Both the position numbers and the translations under genes were made by a program. DNA of 64,000 nt, taken from NCBI RefSeq assembly GCF_003589595.1, contig NW_020653750.1, positions 7,486,072 to 7,550,071 of the forward strand, given 5' to 3'. Of the stretch, positions 1 to 11,473 are shown in pieces. The DNA is from Hyposmocoma kahamanoa. Taxonomy: Eukaryota; Arthropoda; Insecta; Lepidoptera; Cosmopterigidae. The notes under the pieces were generated by a model. It was given only the letters and a program-made list of their open reading frames with translations, had not been told where the DNA came from and made no database searches. How positions within the stretch are numbered: the stretch's first letter is position 1; every line of letters starts with the position of its first letter.

Positions 1-914
1 GCAGGCGAACATAAAAACACAATCGAACCGAACGAACTACTTTCGTAATTGTAAAAATAGAGGCGGCAGCAAATTATAGGTTGGCCCCGAGTGGCAGAAA
101 TCGATGCTACGCCACTAGGTTCTTAAAATATTAGTGCGTTGGATTCAATATTAATTTCTGCAAGTAATATTGTAGTAATCCTTCCTTGGAATATTCTACA
201 GGTGATAGATAATACGTTTTATTATATAATACTAAGTGACGGTTTACGTGACAAAATAAATGGCACTACCACTCAGAACTTTAAATCACAAAGATCTGAG
301 AGTCACTGCCACTGTACTCGTCACCCTGAGACATAAGTTGACAAGTCCCATGTGCCTATAATTTTACCAGCACCCTTACCCTTCAAAACCGGAACGCGGT
401 AATGCTCACATTACCGCTCGGCGGCATAAATAAGTAAGGTGGCTGTACTTCCCTGGACGAACTCTTTCATAAGGAATTCTACTGCTGCTACGTAACTTAT
501 GTTGTATATTTTGCAGATGTCACATTAGAAATGTTATGAAGATAAATCCTGACCAAACTAGTTTTTCCCGCCGTTTACAAGAGCCGGTTTTTTTTATCAT
601 AAATAAAAACATGCATGTACGATTGATTGTGTATCAACACGTTTTAACTTATCAACACCATTGACGCCTGTGGTGTTTGTAAAAGGTCAAATTTCCAAGA
701 GTGAATGGCAAGGTGTCTTAAATGGTGATAAGGGGTACACTTTCAAAATTCCAGGATATTAAAAATTGAATCTTCGCACTACTCTTGGGTGCAAATAAAA
801 TTATGAAAATGCTTAATAAAGTTTGTATGTGGAGTAAAGAATAATGTCGTTAAATTAAAAACAATTGTGAATAAAAAGAACGAAAAATGTGAATAAAAGA
901 CAAAGGGCTCATCG
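1..914. other. Left-edge non-coding stretch
   Basis: No host gene is visible. The only recognised item is a dispersed repeat at about 280-500. The remainder is AT-rich, with short open frames that lack coding character or family resemblance. Confidence 0.5.
280..500. repeat. Dispersed repeat family G, copy 1
   Basis: The sequence shares long blocks with copies near 35560-35935, 36190-36395, 38620-39240, 51885-52085 and 55000-55225. The shared blocks include 'caccctgagacataagttg', 'caccagcacccttaccctt' and 'ccctggacgaactctttc'. The family has no coding potential that I can see and is probably the 3' part of a SINE or LINE that is common in this genome. Confidence 0.65.
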
Positions 915-1200
915 TTATCCTATTGAAGAGCCAAGTACTTGTGGGTGTAGCCTGCTCCACTCCTCACAGTCCATAGCCAGCTCTTTTACTTCTTTAAAGC
1001 TGCTTACTTTGACGTCTTCTTTAGTTGTTAACTGTACGCCATTCTTGGTCTTAACCCCAAATTTTTTCTTCAATCTTCTTCTTATCCCCTCAATCAAAAT
1101 TTTATTTTCTCCGTTTGCCCACCGCACCATATTTTAAATTACTATCTCTCCCTGTCTTTCTTTGTGATTGTCCACATTTCGCTTCCATGTACTGAAGTAC
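915..1200 (-). pseudogene. LINE reverse-transcriptase C-terminal remnant
   Basis: On the minus strand the translation near 1145-1190 reads GSEMWTITKKDRER, a motif typical of the region after the RT domain of insect non-LTR retrotransposons. A second frame (minus, 915-1130) ends in KELAMDCEEWSRL, resembling the usual LINE C-terminus. The frames are shifted relative to each other and contain stops, so this is a dead fragment. It lies just upstream of the BEL 5' LTR. Confidence 0.55.
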
Positions 1201-1271
1201 TCCAGATTATAAATCCACAAGTTTTTGAGGATTTTTTTTTTCAATCGTATTTTTGAGGTAAAAATGTTGCT

Positions 1272-1832
1272 GTTCGCGCCGATACTAAGGTAGACGGCGC
1301 TTAGGTTTAAGTTAACCTACCCTCATTTCCCTTTACCATTTATACCGCTATCCTTTATACTCTGGGGCAACTGGACTGCTGTTCGTGTTTAGAAGTCTAC
1401 AACTAACCGTCCTGGGTATCGTGCGTCCGCCTTGGACCAGACATCGACGCTCGCTTAGCTCTGTGGATTCACCGCCATATTGAACTAACGTACTGTGCGT
1501 ATTTTCACCGATTTCTTATTTCGCCGTGTGTGAAATACCGCTGTGTTTTGTACTCTTTGTGCCTGTTATTGTACTGTACTGTTAAATGGTGATAAAGCAA
1601 GTGATAGTAACTGGTAGTCACCTCTAACCGCCACCGCATCAACGGAACCGCCACGAGTACCACCGCATATGTCGGACACATTTAGACGCCTGCTGGAAGT
1701 AAGGTCAGTGTAACATAGTTTAGTTGCACAGCACTCCTTTACCTTCCGATTCGTCCCTCTCCAGACATTCTTTCTTCACACAGTCCACTTTTACCACTCT
1801 TCTAAAAAGAACCACCCAACCGTAGTACGTAA
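1272..1832 (+). repeat. BEL/Pao 5' LTR
   Basis: This matches 7023-7632 along its length from the TGTTCGCGCC start. It lacks about 45 bp present in the 3' copy (before 'aggtcagtgtaacatag'). Similarity stops at 'tacgtaa', where MITE sequence begins, so the original LTR end and primer-binding site are missing here. Confidence 0.9.
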
Positions 1833-1837
1833 TCGGG

Positions 1838-2217
1838 TGACGGGTGTCGTCAATGGGTGTCGTCAACTGTTTCACTTCGAGTCGACCAGTTAACTTGAGC
1901 TTTGCTGTAATGGACGAAAATTGCAAAATTACATATTTAATATTTAATTACCGATGAAATGTGATTCCGTTTGTTTTGTAATTAGATGTTTCCCACACCA
2001 CCGAATAGAACAGCACGGCATTGTTAGAGATATTATCTTTATTACAATAAATACAGAATATTTTTGGAATATACGGAGACGTACACACAGGTCAGTAGTT
2101 GGCCTGTCTATGTTTCAGTGCAAATGGGAGTTGATATTTATAAGTGCTGTATCGCTAATGTGTTACCAGGAATATATGGCCCTTATTTTGTCTCTATTTC
2201 TGGTTATATACTCTATG
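1838..2217. mobile_element. MITE family A, head-truncated copy in BEL leader
   Basis: This is the inner and 3' part of the approximately 490-500-bp family also found at 8020, 11474, 21225 and 37571. It ends in the family terminal repeat (CTGGTTATATACTCTATG). It shares a short tandem duplication ('gggtgtcgtcaa' twice) with the 8020 copy only. It sits between the BEL LTR and the gag start at 2265. Confidence 0.85.
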
Positions 2218-2264
2218 TTTTTTTTTAATTGTCGTATTTGAATTGATAACAAATTCGAATAAAA

Positions 2265-3345
2265 ATGGCTACTGCTAAACCTACTAGTAAAAAGAGTAAT
2301 AACGACAACAATGAAGATGCAAAATCTCTTGATCCGTTAAATATTTCTCGTATTACATTAATTGCAAAACGTGTTGCACTATTTTCTAGAATGCAACATA
2401 TTTATAAACAATCACGAAATCTCTCGAAAGCTTTCAAGAATGATAGTTCTAAAGAATTGTTCCTTATTGGTATGACTTCGTTGGAAAATTTACGTTCTGA
2501 ATGTCGCCAAATAATCGATGAATTGGTTAATGTTGAATTGTCTTTTGATCAGTCTTTTATAGTAAATTATCAATCAATTAACTCTTTTGAAGAATGGTAT
2601 TGTCATTGTAAGTTTGCCGCAAATAAATTAGATGATTCTCAATCTCAACAGAGAATTAAATCTATTCGATTACCTGAATTAGGTATTATTAATTTCTGTG
2701 GCGATCCTATAAAATGGCCTCTGTTCTTCGAAGCCTTTAAGAGGACAGTTCATGAAAATCCCGATCTTACTGATCACGACCGCGTTCTGTAATTAGTAAA
2801 TTATCTGGTAGGGCACTTTCTGTTTGTTCTGGAATTGTTCCTAACAGTGAAAATTATTCCTTAATTTAGCAGTCACTTAAAGACAAATATGACGATAAAT
2901 GTAGTTTAGCTCCTGCATATTTGAATCAAATATTTGAATTTAAACGTTTGATACAGCGTCGTCTAAAAACTTAGATACCTTTTTAGATAATTTTGGTACC
3001 GCTGTATCCAGTTTACCCTCGTTAAAAATAGATATTTTTTCTGATTTCATTCTATTACACCTTGCACTAAGGAAAATTGATTCTAGTACTACACGTTCAT
3101 TTGAATTATACAAACGTGGTACATTTATATGCCACATATAATAAATTGATAATGTTCAATCAAAAATATTAGAACGCACTGTCCCCAAAACTAATAAATG
3201 TAACACTAATTCTACTCAAAATAACTATAACAAACAATTGGAAACCACGTCCTTTGTAACCGCTTCTAACTTGAATAAAACCTGTTCACTTTGTAAACAA
3301 AACGATCATTACCTTTTATATAAATGCCCTAAGTTCCATAATTAA
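2265..3345 (+). pseudogene. BEL/Pao gag remnant (with zinc knuckle)
   Basis: An open frame of 175 codons starts at ATG 2265. It carries gag-like features, including the RIKSIRLPELGIINFCGDPIKW region typical of BEL gag ('LP.l.lp.F.G....W..F...F'). A stop at 2790 interrupts the frame, but recognisable gag coding continues through several shifts. Near 3283-3336 a CCHC-like knuckle reads CSLCKQNDHYLLYKC. In a working element this protein would form the virus-like particle and bind RNA. Here the gene is broken. Confidence 0.85.
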
Positions 3346-3476
3346 CGTTTCAATTTAATTAATCGACATAACTCTTGTACTAATTGTTTAAGTATTCGCG
3401 TCATCATTCTGTGATGTGCCGTAAACAAATGGCTGATGGTACTCATCGCTGCCGGGAATGCCCGCGCCATTCTTGA

Positions 3477-4124
3477 ATGATAAGAATGCACCTTACTCGC
3501 GCACTCTCTTGTTTGCCGTCTGATAACGTAACTCTTTGTAATTTGCAGCCGCATAACAAACAAAATAAAACTTGTTTACTAGGAACCGTGCAAATTATTG
3601 TCACCGATTCAAACGGTAATAAACATTGTGTTCGCGCGCTTATAGATCCTGGATTTCAAAATAATTTTATAACCGCTTCTTGTTGCGATAAATTGAAATT
3701 ACCTCTCAATAAATTATCTAATTATGTAGCAAAGGGGATAGGATCTGCACCGAATCCTATAAAAGCAGAAACTCTTATTATGTGCGCTCGATTAAATGAT
3801 AGTTATGTAAATCTCACAGCTTACGCAATCGATCGTACAACGAATAAGTTGCCTACAGTTAATATAAATGTTTGCGCTCTCGCGTATATAAAACATTTGC
3901 CTCTCGCAGATAGAAACTTTTTTGCACCCTCAGATATTGACATTCTGATAGGTGCACCGCTATTCTCTGATATTATGCTTTTGGGCCGTGTCGCTGGACT
4001 GCCTGATATGCCTACCGCGTTTGAAACCATTTTTGGTTATACGTTAATAGGAAGTGCTCCGATTAACACCGCTGATGCTTCTTGCATTTCGTTATGTTCC
4101 ACTCTGGAACCCCGCACTGTCTAA
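3477..4124 (+). pseudogene. BEL/Pao aspartic protease remnant
   Basis: A 215-codon open segment contains the retropepsin-like strand ALIDPGFQ, followed by the typical BEL spacer and ILIGAPLFSDIM. The catalytic triplet reads D-P-G rather than the usual D-S/T-G, consistent with decay. It would process the Gag-Pol polyprotein. It runs into stop codons at both ends and is out of frame with the RT segment that follows. Confidence 0.85.
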
Positions 4125-4129
4125 GTACT

Positions 4130-4735
4130 GTTATGAATAAATTCTGGCAACTTGAGGAGGTAGAACTGAAACCTGCTTTGAGCCCATTTGCTATTCAATG
4201 TGAAACTATTTTCACTAATAATGTTTCCCGTGAAAAAACGGGCCGCTTTCGGTATCGCTACCATTTTCGCGTAACCATGACTCGCTCGGTGAGTCATATT
4301 CTGTAGCAAAAAGTCGTTTCATTTCCCTCGAACGCAAATTAAGCTGATCGTCTCAACTTCGCGTTGGATATGATTCAATCATTAAATAATATTTAGCAAA
4401 AGGTTACATTTCTCTTGTACGTAATGATAACCACTTCTCGAGTTATTACATTCCGCATCATGCCGTGGCTCGGTTGGATAAAACCACTACTAACGCCCGT
4501 TGTAACACTTCTTCTGCAACTTCGAGCAACTCACTCGAATCGCTTTCTCCGTCTGAACAACATGCCGCTGATAACATTAACTTTGATGAATCAAACAATG
4601 AATTAAAGGTTCTTGGTTTAAAGTGGTCATCCAAATCTGATGAATTTAAGTTCACTGTTAACTTAGATAACCGTTCAATAACTAAACGTAATATTTTATC
4701 GTTAATTGCTCGTTAGTTTAATGTGCTCGGCCTCA
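4130..4735 (+). pseudogene. BEL/Pao reverse transcriptase, catalytic core deleted
   Basis: The RT N-terminus is visible as KFWQLEEVE and TGRF pieces (4138-4250). After frame changes come the fragments 'HHAV.RLDKTTTNAR' (near 4440-4500) and, directly in the same frame, NSLESLSPSEQH and LKVLGLKWSS. In intact BEL/Pao elements about 200 residues, including the YVDD-type active site, separate these two parts. Here they are joined at roughly 4505-4525, so the palm has been deleted cleanly. Confidence 0.8.
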
Positions 4736-4889
4736 TTGCGCCAGTAATTTAATACGCTAAACTTGTCTTACAAAAACTTGGTTGGGATAACGAACCACCT
4801 CAGGATATAATAAATATATGGAAAACTTATTTAAATGAATTACCCACTATATAAAATTTACGTTTCCCGCGACATTTAGATATTCTTGA

Positions 4890-5405
4890 AAATTCTAAAA
4901 TTCAAATTATCGCATTTTCTGATGCGAGCGAAAGGGCCTATGGTTGCGTAATTAACATTCGTCTTCAACATAATTCTGTGTCGCCACCCGTTACGCGGCT
5001 AGTTTGCGCGAAGTCTAAAGTCGCTCCACTAAAAACTATATCTGTCGCGCGTATTGAACTGTGCGCCTGCTTATTGATGGCCAAGTTAGTTCGTCGCGCT
5101 GTGGTGTGGTGATATACTCGAGAAGCGTCATACTATTAACAATATTTATTGTTTTACTGACTCCATGGTCGCACTTCAGTGGCTTAGCGCTCCACCGCAT
5201 CGCTTTAAAACGTTTAAAGCAACGCGTAGCCGCGTTACTAAAATTGTAGCTTCGGTTCCCGCTAATAAATTCTATCACATCCCTGATGATCATAGCCCAA
5301 GCGACTGTTTATCGCGAGGGTTAACTCACGCTCAGATAATTGACCACCCTCTGTGGTTCACGTGGCCGCAATGGCTGAGTCAAAACATTCGTAATTGGCC
5401 AGCTG
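4890..5405 (+). pseudogene. BEL/Pao RNase H remnant
   Basis: The order of RNase H acidic residues is preserved across frames: AFSDASERAYG (first Asp), SVARIELCA (Glu), CFTDSMVALQWL (Asp) and HSPSDCLSRG (final Asp). A frameshift near 5100 separates the second and third. The domain would degrade template RNA during reverse transcription. It follows the RT remnant at the normal spacing. Confidence 0.85.
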
Positions 5406-5638
5406 CCTGAATCAAACAAAATTATAATGCTCACCGCTACAACTAACAACGATGATGAAAATCCAAAAAGAATTTCTAAAAACGTATCGTCATGGTCGAT
5501 ACTTCTCCGCTCAGTTGTATTCATTTATAGATTTATGAAAGTTTTACCGTATACTAAATTCATTACCGCTGAAGATTTGAAATTTGCAGAAGTTAAATTT
5601 ATAAAGCAATTAAAAAGGCATTACAAACGTCGTGCTTT

Positions 5639-6570
5639 TTGGAAGAAATTAAAAATATTAAATTAAATAAACGTTGTTCTAGTAGCATTCAGAAACTTAT
5701 GCCGTTTCTCGATGACATCGGTTTAATAAGAGTCGGCGATCGACTACGTAATGCAGATCTTAGTTACGAACAACAACACCCGATACTATTGCCTCGTAAG
5801 CACTATACCGTAGATTTAACCATTCAGCATTACCATCGTTGAAATTCTCACACCGGACCTGTTACACCCATGTCAATTCTAAGACAACGATTCTGGATTC
5901 TTTCCTGTCGCGGTGCTGTTCGCCATGTTATTAAAAATTGTTAATTTTATTTTAGGGCAAACCCTAAACCAGTATTTCCGCTAATGGGCGACTTGTCCGC
6001 TTGTGGGGTGAATGAAACAAAAGCTTTCACTCATACCGCTGTTGATTACGCGGGTCCAATAAACATCCTTCCGTACCGCAAACGTGGTGTACGTTCTATA
6101 AAGGGTTACCTGTGTATTTTCGTTTGTTTGGTAGTACGAGCAGTTCACTTTGAACTCACTACTAACCTGAGCATTATCTCATTTCTGTGTCTTTTAAACG
6201 ATTCTTATCGCGAAGAGGCGCCGTATCTGTCTTGTATTCCGACAATGGTCGAACCTTTCAAGGTGCAAAGAATTCGCTTTCTGAAATTGACGCTCTGGTC
6301 ATCTCTGATGAATATCAACAATCGTTCAATAATGAACTAACCGCTAATAGAATCACAAGGAAATTTATATATAGCCTCCGTATAGCCCGCATTTTGGGGG
6401 TCATTATGAAATCTACGTAAAAGCATTGAAAACGCATCTTCATGAGGTCGTAGGTGCTCAATTGCTAACATATGAAGAATTGAGCACTGTGCCCGCATAA
6501 ATAGAGTGTATAATCAATTCAAGACCGCTTACTTTACTGAGTGAAGATCCTTCTGAATCCAGTGCTTTAA
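5639..6570 (+). pseudogene. BEL/Pao integrase remnant
   Basis: An HHCC-type zinc-binding region is visible around 5815-5945 (IQHYHR ... RQRFWI ... HVIKNC). The core follows with VDYAGP (first Asp, near 6047), LYSDNGRTFQG (second Asp, near 6236) and GGHYEIYVKALKTHL (likely catalytic Glu, near 6400). The three acidic residues survive, but stops and shifts lie between them. The INSRPLT motif near 6520 is typical of this family. Confidence 0.87.
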
Positions 6571-6623
6571 CTCCTGCGCATTTTTTAATCTCAACACCGC
6601 TTAGATATTTACCCGCTTGTGAA

Positions 6624-6944
6624 GTGATTGACGAAATCCCTCACTTACTGAAACATTACGCTCTGTTGGACCAATTGCTCCAATCGTTCGTTAAACGATG
6701 GAAATATGAGTATCTTCATTTGCTCCAATCGCATAAAAAATGGAATACTCCCTCTGGTCCTATTACGGTAGAATCTGTAGTTGTCATTGTCACGGACAAT
6801 CTTCCACCACTTTCGTGGCCTCTCGGCGTCGTTACGGCCATTTATCCTGGCAAGGACGGCGTTGTTAGAGTCGCATTAGTCAGAACTGCTACTGGTGTCT
6901 ATAAGAGACCCGTAGTACGTCTCTGCACTCTCCCATCTCAATAA
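6624..6944 (+). pseudogene. BEL/Pao integrase C-terminal domain (DUF5641 type)
   Basis: A 106-codon open segment matches the domain that ends insect BEL/Pao polyproteins: LLDQLLQSFVKRW, WPLGVVTAIYPGKDG, VRVALVRTATG and YKRPVVRLCTLP. It terminates at 6942-6944, about 80 bp before the 3' LTR, which is the normal end of the polyprotein. The upstream part is shifted. Confidence 0.88.
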
Positions 6945-7010
6945 TTAATTCTATTCCCCTCTATCTTCGTGACACAACATAACTAGTGTTGTGAAAACCG
7001 AAAGTTTTCA

Positions 7011-7022
7011 AGTCGGGGGCAA
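7011..7022 (+). promoter_or_regulatory. Polypurine tract of BEL element
   Basis: AGTCGGGGGCAA lies directly before the TGTT start of the 3' LTR, the usual position of the plus-strand primer. A short inverted repeat (CACAACA...TGTTGTG, about 6972-6992) precedes it. Confidence 0.75.
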
Positions 7023-7632
7023 TGTTCGCGCCGATACTAAGGTAGACGGCGCTTAGGTTTAAGTTTACCTACCCTCATTTCCCTTTACCGTTTATACCGC
7101 TATTCTTTTTACTCTGCTTCAACTGGACTGCTGTTCATGTTTAGAACAGTCTGCAACTAACCGTCCTGGGTATCGTGCGTCTGCCTTGGACCAGCCATCG
7201 ACCCTCGCTTAGCTCTGTGAATTCACCGCCATATTGAACTAACGTACTGTGCGTAGTTTCACCGATTTCTTATTTCACCGTGTGTGAAATACCGCTGTGC
7301 TTTGTACTCTTTGTATGTGTGTTATTATACTGTACTGTTAAACGGTGATAAAGCAAGTGATAGTAACTGGTAGTCACCTCTGACCGCCACCGCATCAACG
7401 GAACCGCCACGAGTACCACCGCATTTGTCGGAGACATTTAGACGCCTGCTGAAAGTAGAAGAAGAAGAGCGACCACGTACGACCACCAAATCCACCTCTA
7501 AGGTCAGTGTAACATAGTTTAGTTGCACAGCACTCCCTTTACCTTCCGAATCGTCCCTCTCCAGATATTCTTTCTTCATACAGTCCACTTTCACCACTCT
7601 TCTTAAACGAACCACCCAACCGTAATACGTAA
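7023..7632 (+). repeat. BEL/Pao 3' LTR
   Basis: This is a direct repeat of 1272-1832, longer by about 45 bp. Homology with the 5' LTR ends at 'tacgtaa'. The sequence that follows includes 'TTTGGTCTAAGAGCG', a TGG-initial string that could be a tRNA primer-binding site of a second, adjoining BEL leader (see findings). Confidence 0.88.
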
Positions 7633-8019
7633 AATTTGGTCTAAGAGCGATTTACGTATAATTTTATTACTAGCTCTTACTTCTAGCCTAACTAGGCATT
7701 CCTGGTCACCTGGACCACATACATTCTACCTATAGGCTAACAAGCTTCGCGTAAGTCACGTGCAGTACTTTTATAGTAATATCTTATTTATGCTCGCGTA
7801 TAATTTCTATAAAATATACATACTACTTAAGTCACGTATTCCATTTCGTACTAGATAGAAAACAAAATCAAAATTTCCTTTTCGCAATTTATAATTACTT
7901 ATTTGAGTGTATTCCATCGTCTAGCGAACATTCTAGAACCGGTCGAGCCGTTCGCCCGGTCACATTCTTTTGTTGTGTTGCTAATTGCTTATGTAGCGGT
8001 GAGTAAGATTATTTTTTCT
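7633..8019 (+). other. Possible BEL leader between 3' LTR and MITE
   Basis: This is 387 bp of non-coding sequence between the 3' LTR and the head of a MITE A copy. It begins with a primer-binding-site-like TGG string. I infer that it is the leader of a second, recombined BEL copy, because the missing leader of the left copy would fit here. Ordinary flanking DNA is the alternative. Confidence 0.35.
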
Positions 8020-8352
8020 CATCGAGTATATAACCAGAAATGGAGACGAAATGTCATTTAATTTGTTTGAAAACTATTCTGCCAAATCATTACTGTGACA
8101 ACTGCGCTCCGATTGGCTAGGCCGAATTCGAAACAATTGACGGGTGTCGTCAATGGGTGTCGTCAACTGTTTCACTTCAAATCGACCAGTTAACTTGAGC
8201 TTTGCTATAATGGAATGGAATGCAAAATTACATATTTAATTACCGATGAAATGTGATTCCGTTTGTTTTGTAATTAGATGTTTTGCTGTTTTTCCCACAC
8301 CACCGAATAGAACAGTACGCCATTGTTAGAGATATTATCTTTATTACAATAA
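8020..8352. mobile_element. MITE family A, tail-truncated copy
   Basis: The copy starts with the terminal repeat CATCGAGTATATAACCAG at 8020 and matches the other family A copies until about 8352, where LTR-like sequence takes over. It carries the same internal tandem duplication as the 1838 copy. Confidence 0.85.
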
Positions 8353-8359
8353 TTACCGT

Positions 8360-8622
8360 GACTACAAGTGACTACCAGTCACCTCTGACCGCCACCGCAT
8401 CAACGGAACAGCCACGAGTACCACCGCATTTGTCGGAGACATTTAGACGCCTGCTGGAAGTAAAGGAACAGCGACCACGTACGACCACGAAATCCACCTC
8501 TAAGGTCAGTGTAGCATAGTTTAGTAGCACAGCACTCCCTTGATCTACCGATTCGTCCCTCTCCAGACATTCTTTCTTCGTACAGTCCACTTCTACCACT
8601 CTTCTTAAACGAACTACCCAAC
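8360..8622 (+). repeat. Third BEL LTR fragment
   Basis: This matches the 3' LTR from 'agtcacctctgaccgccacc' through 'cttcttaaacgaac'. It includes the segment of about 45 bp that the 5' LTR lacks. It is cut at both ends: the left joins the MITE and the right joins unrelated sequence. Confidence 0.85.
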
Positions 8623-11473
8623 CCGCTCGTATTTCGGCGCGTACAGTCATATTTCAGTTTGACTCCCGCGCTGGTACAGTTGCGATTCTAATCTTTGTAT
8701 CACTATTACATTTGGAGTCCTTCCAAAACTAACAGAACTAAAAACTGAAATAAGTAGAAATACTCCTGATTCAATTGATGCAGTTGGAACCCTGCTGTAG
8801 GGTACCCAAAGCTTAAATTTTCGTTTCTATGGCGATGTCAATACGATGGGGAAGGTAGCGGCAGAAGAAACTCAAAAGTCGTGAAAAAGAAATTTGAATA
8901 TGGAATTATTTAACGTTTTCTTTATGATTTACTTCAGTTATAATTCACCTGCGCACAAAACCAATGCAAATACAGTCCTTAAAAAATATTAATTCTATGA
9001 AGACGTAACGCTGTAGTCACGCCCGTGTGTGCACACAAAAACTTATGCCCAAATATTAGTTTACCTGCATGTTAACAAACTTTTGTTTTTGTACCATAAT
9101 CTTCATATCATAATTCAATAAGGCAGAAAATAGGTACGCACTACATTCATCAAGACGATGATCCTTCGTCCTCGATAATGTCAGTCAAAGATTTATATTG
9201 AGATACGAAATACACAAAACACGCCGTTATAGTTAACAGATTCTTCCGGTAAATTCAGTACGATACCGTACTTTCGCAGACTAAGCTGAGCTGTAAGTTA
9301 AATAAAAAGTATTTAATTTTATTTTTTTATTAAAAAGTAATTTTTATTGAAAATAATATTAAAAGGTGAGTTACAGTTTAAAAAGAACAATTATTTTTTT
9401 AAATTTGACCAAATGTTTGTGACCGTGTGTAAATAAGTCAAAACAAAAATGTCTAATTAAGACAAAAATACCCTTAAATTTCTTTGTACTTTTGAAATTT
9501 TACGTGTAGAATGTAATTACTACAACTTATTCGTATTATTACACTTGTCAAAGAGGCCCTGTATAAATAACACACACAAAATAATAGTGTACATATGTCA
9601 CTTCTTATCATTCTAAAGCAAGTTTGTGTAACAATGTGCAAAAAATTTACCTTGTAGCTATCGGAAAGGAAATATTGTCTTCCTGGATTTGTTCGTTAAA
9701 AATTATCTGAAAAATTGTCTGTGCTGTCATTTTTTTATGTTTATTAAAGAAGTACAATTTTTGCTCGCATTGTCTTGAGCACCTATAGAAACAATTTATT
9801 AAAAATTACTGTTGAATCACCACGGACTATTTTTCAATATGGGTATGCTGTTTCATTTATTTGCCAGTAAGGTTAGGTCTCGGTTTCTGGGATTATGTAT
9901 ATTTCATCATTTGTTTGTTTATCTTTTTTTTTATTACTTTTATCCTGTTCTTTGCTACTAGTAGATTCAAGAGTCAGGAAGTAATTCCAGGTATACGTGT
10001 TTCCATTTGACATTATAAAATCCTTAGTTTTATTGGTGGGTGTATGAAGTATGACGTTTCATCTATGGACGTGGTCGAAGCAGCAAAGCCCCAGGTATTT
10101 CTAAATCTATCAGTAAGAGTACCTCATTAAGTCCTCAATTAATAAACTAAATAACCATGGTAAGAACATGCTCCCTTGTTTTACACTTTTAGCTTTCCTG
10201 ATGCGATTGGTACGTTGTTCAAAGTACTTTATGCGTGTTCATTCATGCAAGCCTTAATTAGGAACTACAAAATTATTAGGAATTTGTTCATTATTGTAAG
10301 AAATATATCACTGAGCAAGTTTAGGTTACAAGATCGAAAGCCTATTCAATGCCCAATTTATTAATATACCTACTTGCATTTGCCCTGTTTCTAAGCCTGA
10401 GATATGGTCGTTGTTGATGTATGTTGAATGAACGCTTCTTGATAATTCATAAACTATCTAATCGGTATACATATGGATATTCTTCTATATTCGTTGATAG
10501 TTTTCGGGGTACAAATTTTTAAAATGGGATTTTGTACTATTTGGACTGAACTTACTGGTACTACATTTGTTTCTGGGCCTAATGTACTGCGTGCTGATAT
10601 GTTTGTTTACTTCAGGTAGGCAGTCAAACAGTTTTGTTACCATTTGGTCCATTTCACTTTCATAATTATTTCATAAAATATACTTTCGTTTATGATCTTA
10701 TTGGTCTTAAAATGGAGTTGTTGATATATGTATTCTATGTTGTTTATAATATTTTCATCTCTTGTTGAATTTACATTTCCGGTAATACTGAAAAGTGAAT
10801 CTTATTATTTTGGTTGGGTGCATTCTCCCGAGACCCTTCAACAGAATGTAAACTGTTTTTTCATCAGCTTCATTTTTGCACCCTTCTCCTTCTTCAGTTG
10901 TTATGAGAAAGTGGAATTTGACAGGTATCTTTTTTTGCTATTCTTGCGATGGCAATCTAATAGTTCCTTGTAAGTGGTAATATGAATAGTGAAGTGGTTT
11001 ACGCCACTGCATGCTGCTGCAGGGCTGTTGTCATTGATTATTTTATGAGTCAGTTTTCATGACGAGATGAGAGATTTTTGTATCCCCCAAGAAATCTTTG
11101 TGTGTTTTGAATATTGTGTTCGGTATATAGACTCTTGGGTAGTAATAAAGTACCATATTTTAAATTTTCTTTTCCTGTGGTGGACTTCAGTGACAGAATA
11201 TATTTGTAGATCAGTATTTTTCGTATCACTATTGCGCAGCTGCGGCTTTTGCTTTGTTTACTCATATATATTGTATTGTTTTGATGGGCATGTCCCTGTA
11301 TTCACACATTTGTTTCTTTTATACAAGCTATGTCAATTTCTAAATTTTATATTTAGAAATATATAGCCAGTTTCTTTGTTGTCGTCGCTGCCTGTTTTCA
11401 TATTTTCGATTGAGGCTGTTAGTGTAAGGAGGACTCTAGTTTGGACAAAGCTATATCTTGTGTCATCCGAACT
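8623..11473. other. Unassigned AT-rich region
   Basis: No domain is recognised on either strand. A minus-strand stretch at about 10780-11265 has several modest open frames (for example one ending GGYKNLSSRHEN) that could be remnants of a mobile-element protein. I could not assign them to a family. The rest is low-complexity AT-rich DNA. Confidence 0.4.

Larger units (their letters stand above)
1272..7632 (+). mobile_element. Degenerate BEL/Pao LTR retrotransposon
   Basis: Direct terminal repeats start with the same TGTTCGCGCC at 1272 and 7023. Between them, in the expected BEL/Pao order, lie gag, zinc knuckle, aspartic protease, reverse transcriptase, RNase H, integrase and the C-terminal DUF5641-type domain, all on the plus strand. 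A purine-rich tract (AGTCGGGGGCAA, 7011-7022) directly precedes the 3' LTR. The frame is broken by many stops and shifts, and the RT catalytic core is missing, so the copy cannot be autonomous. The 5' leader is replaced by part of a MITE (1838-2217). The LTRs differ at many positions and by an indel of about 45 bp, so the insertion is not recent. Confidence 0.93.

Noticed and set aside
1954..2241. Open frame starting MKCDSVCFVIRCF, seen again at 21423
   Set aside because: It is part of the non-coding MITE A interior. The frame is not kept between copies beyond the first residues.
7966..7981. TGTTGC as a possible BEL target-site duplication matching 1266-1271
   Set aside because: The sequence before it does not end in CA as an LTR should, and BEL elements give 4-5-bp duplications. 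Probably chance.
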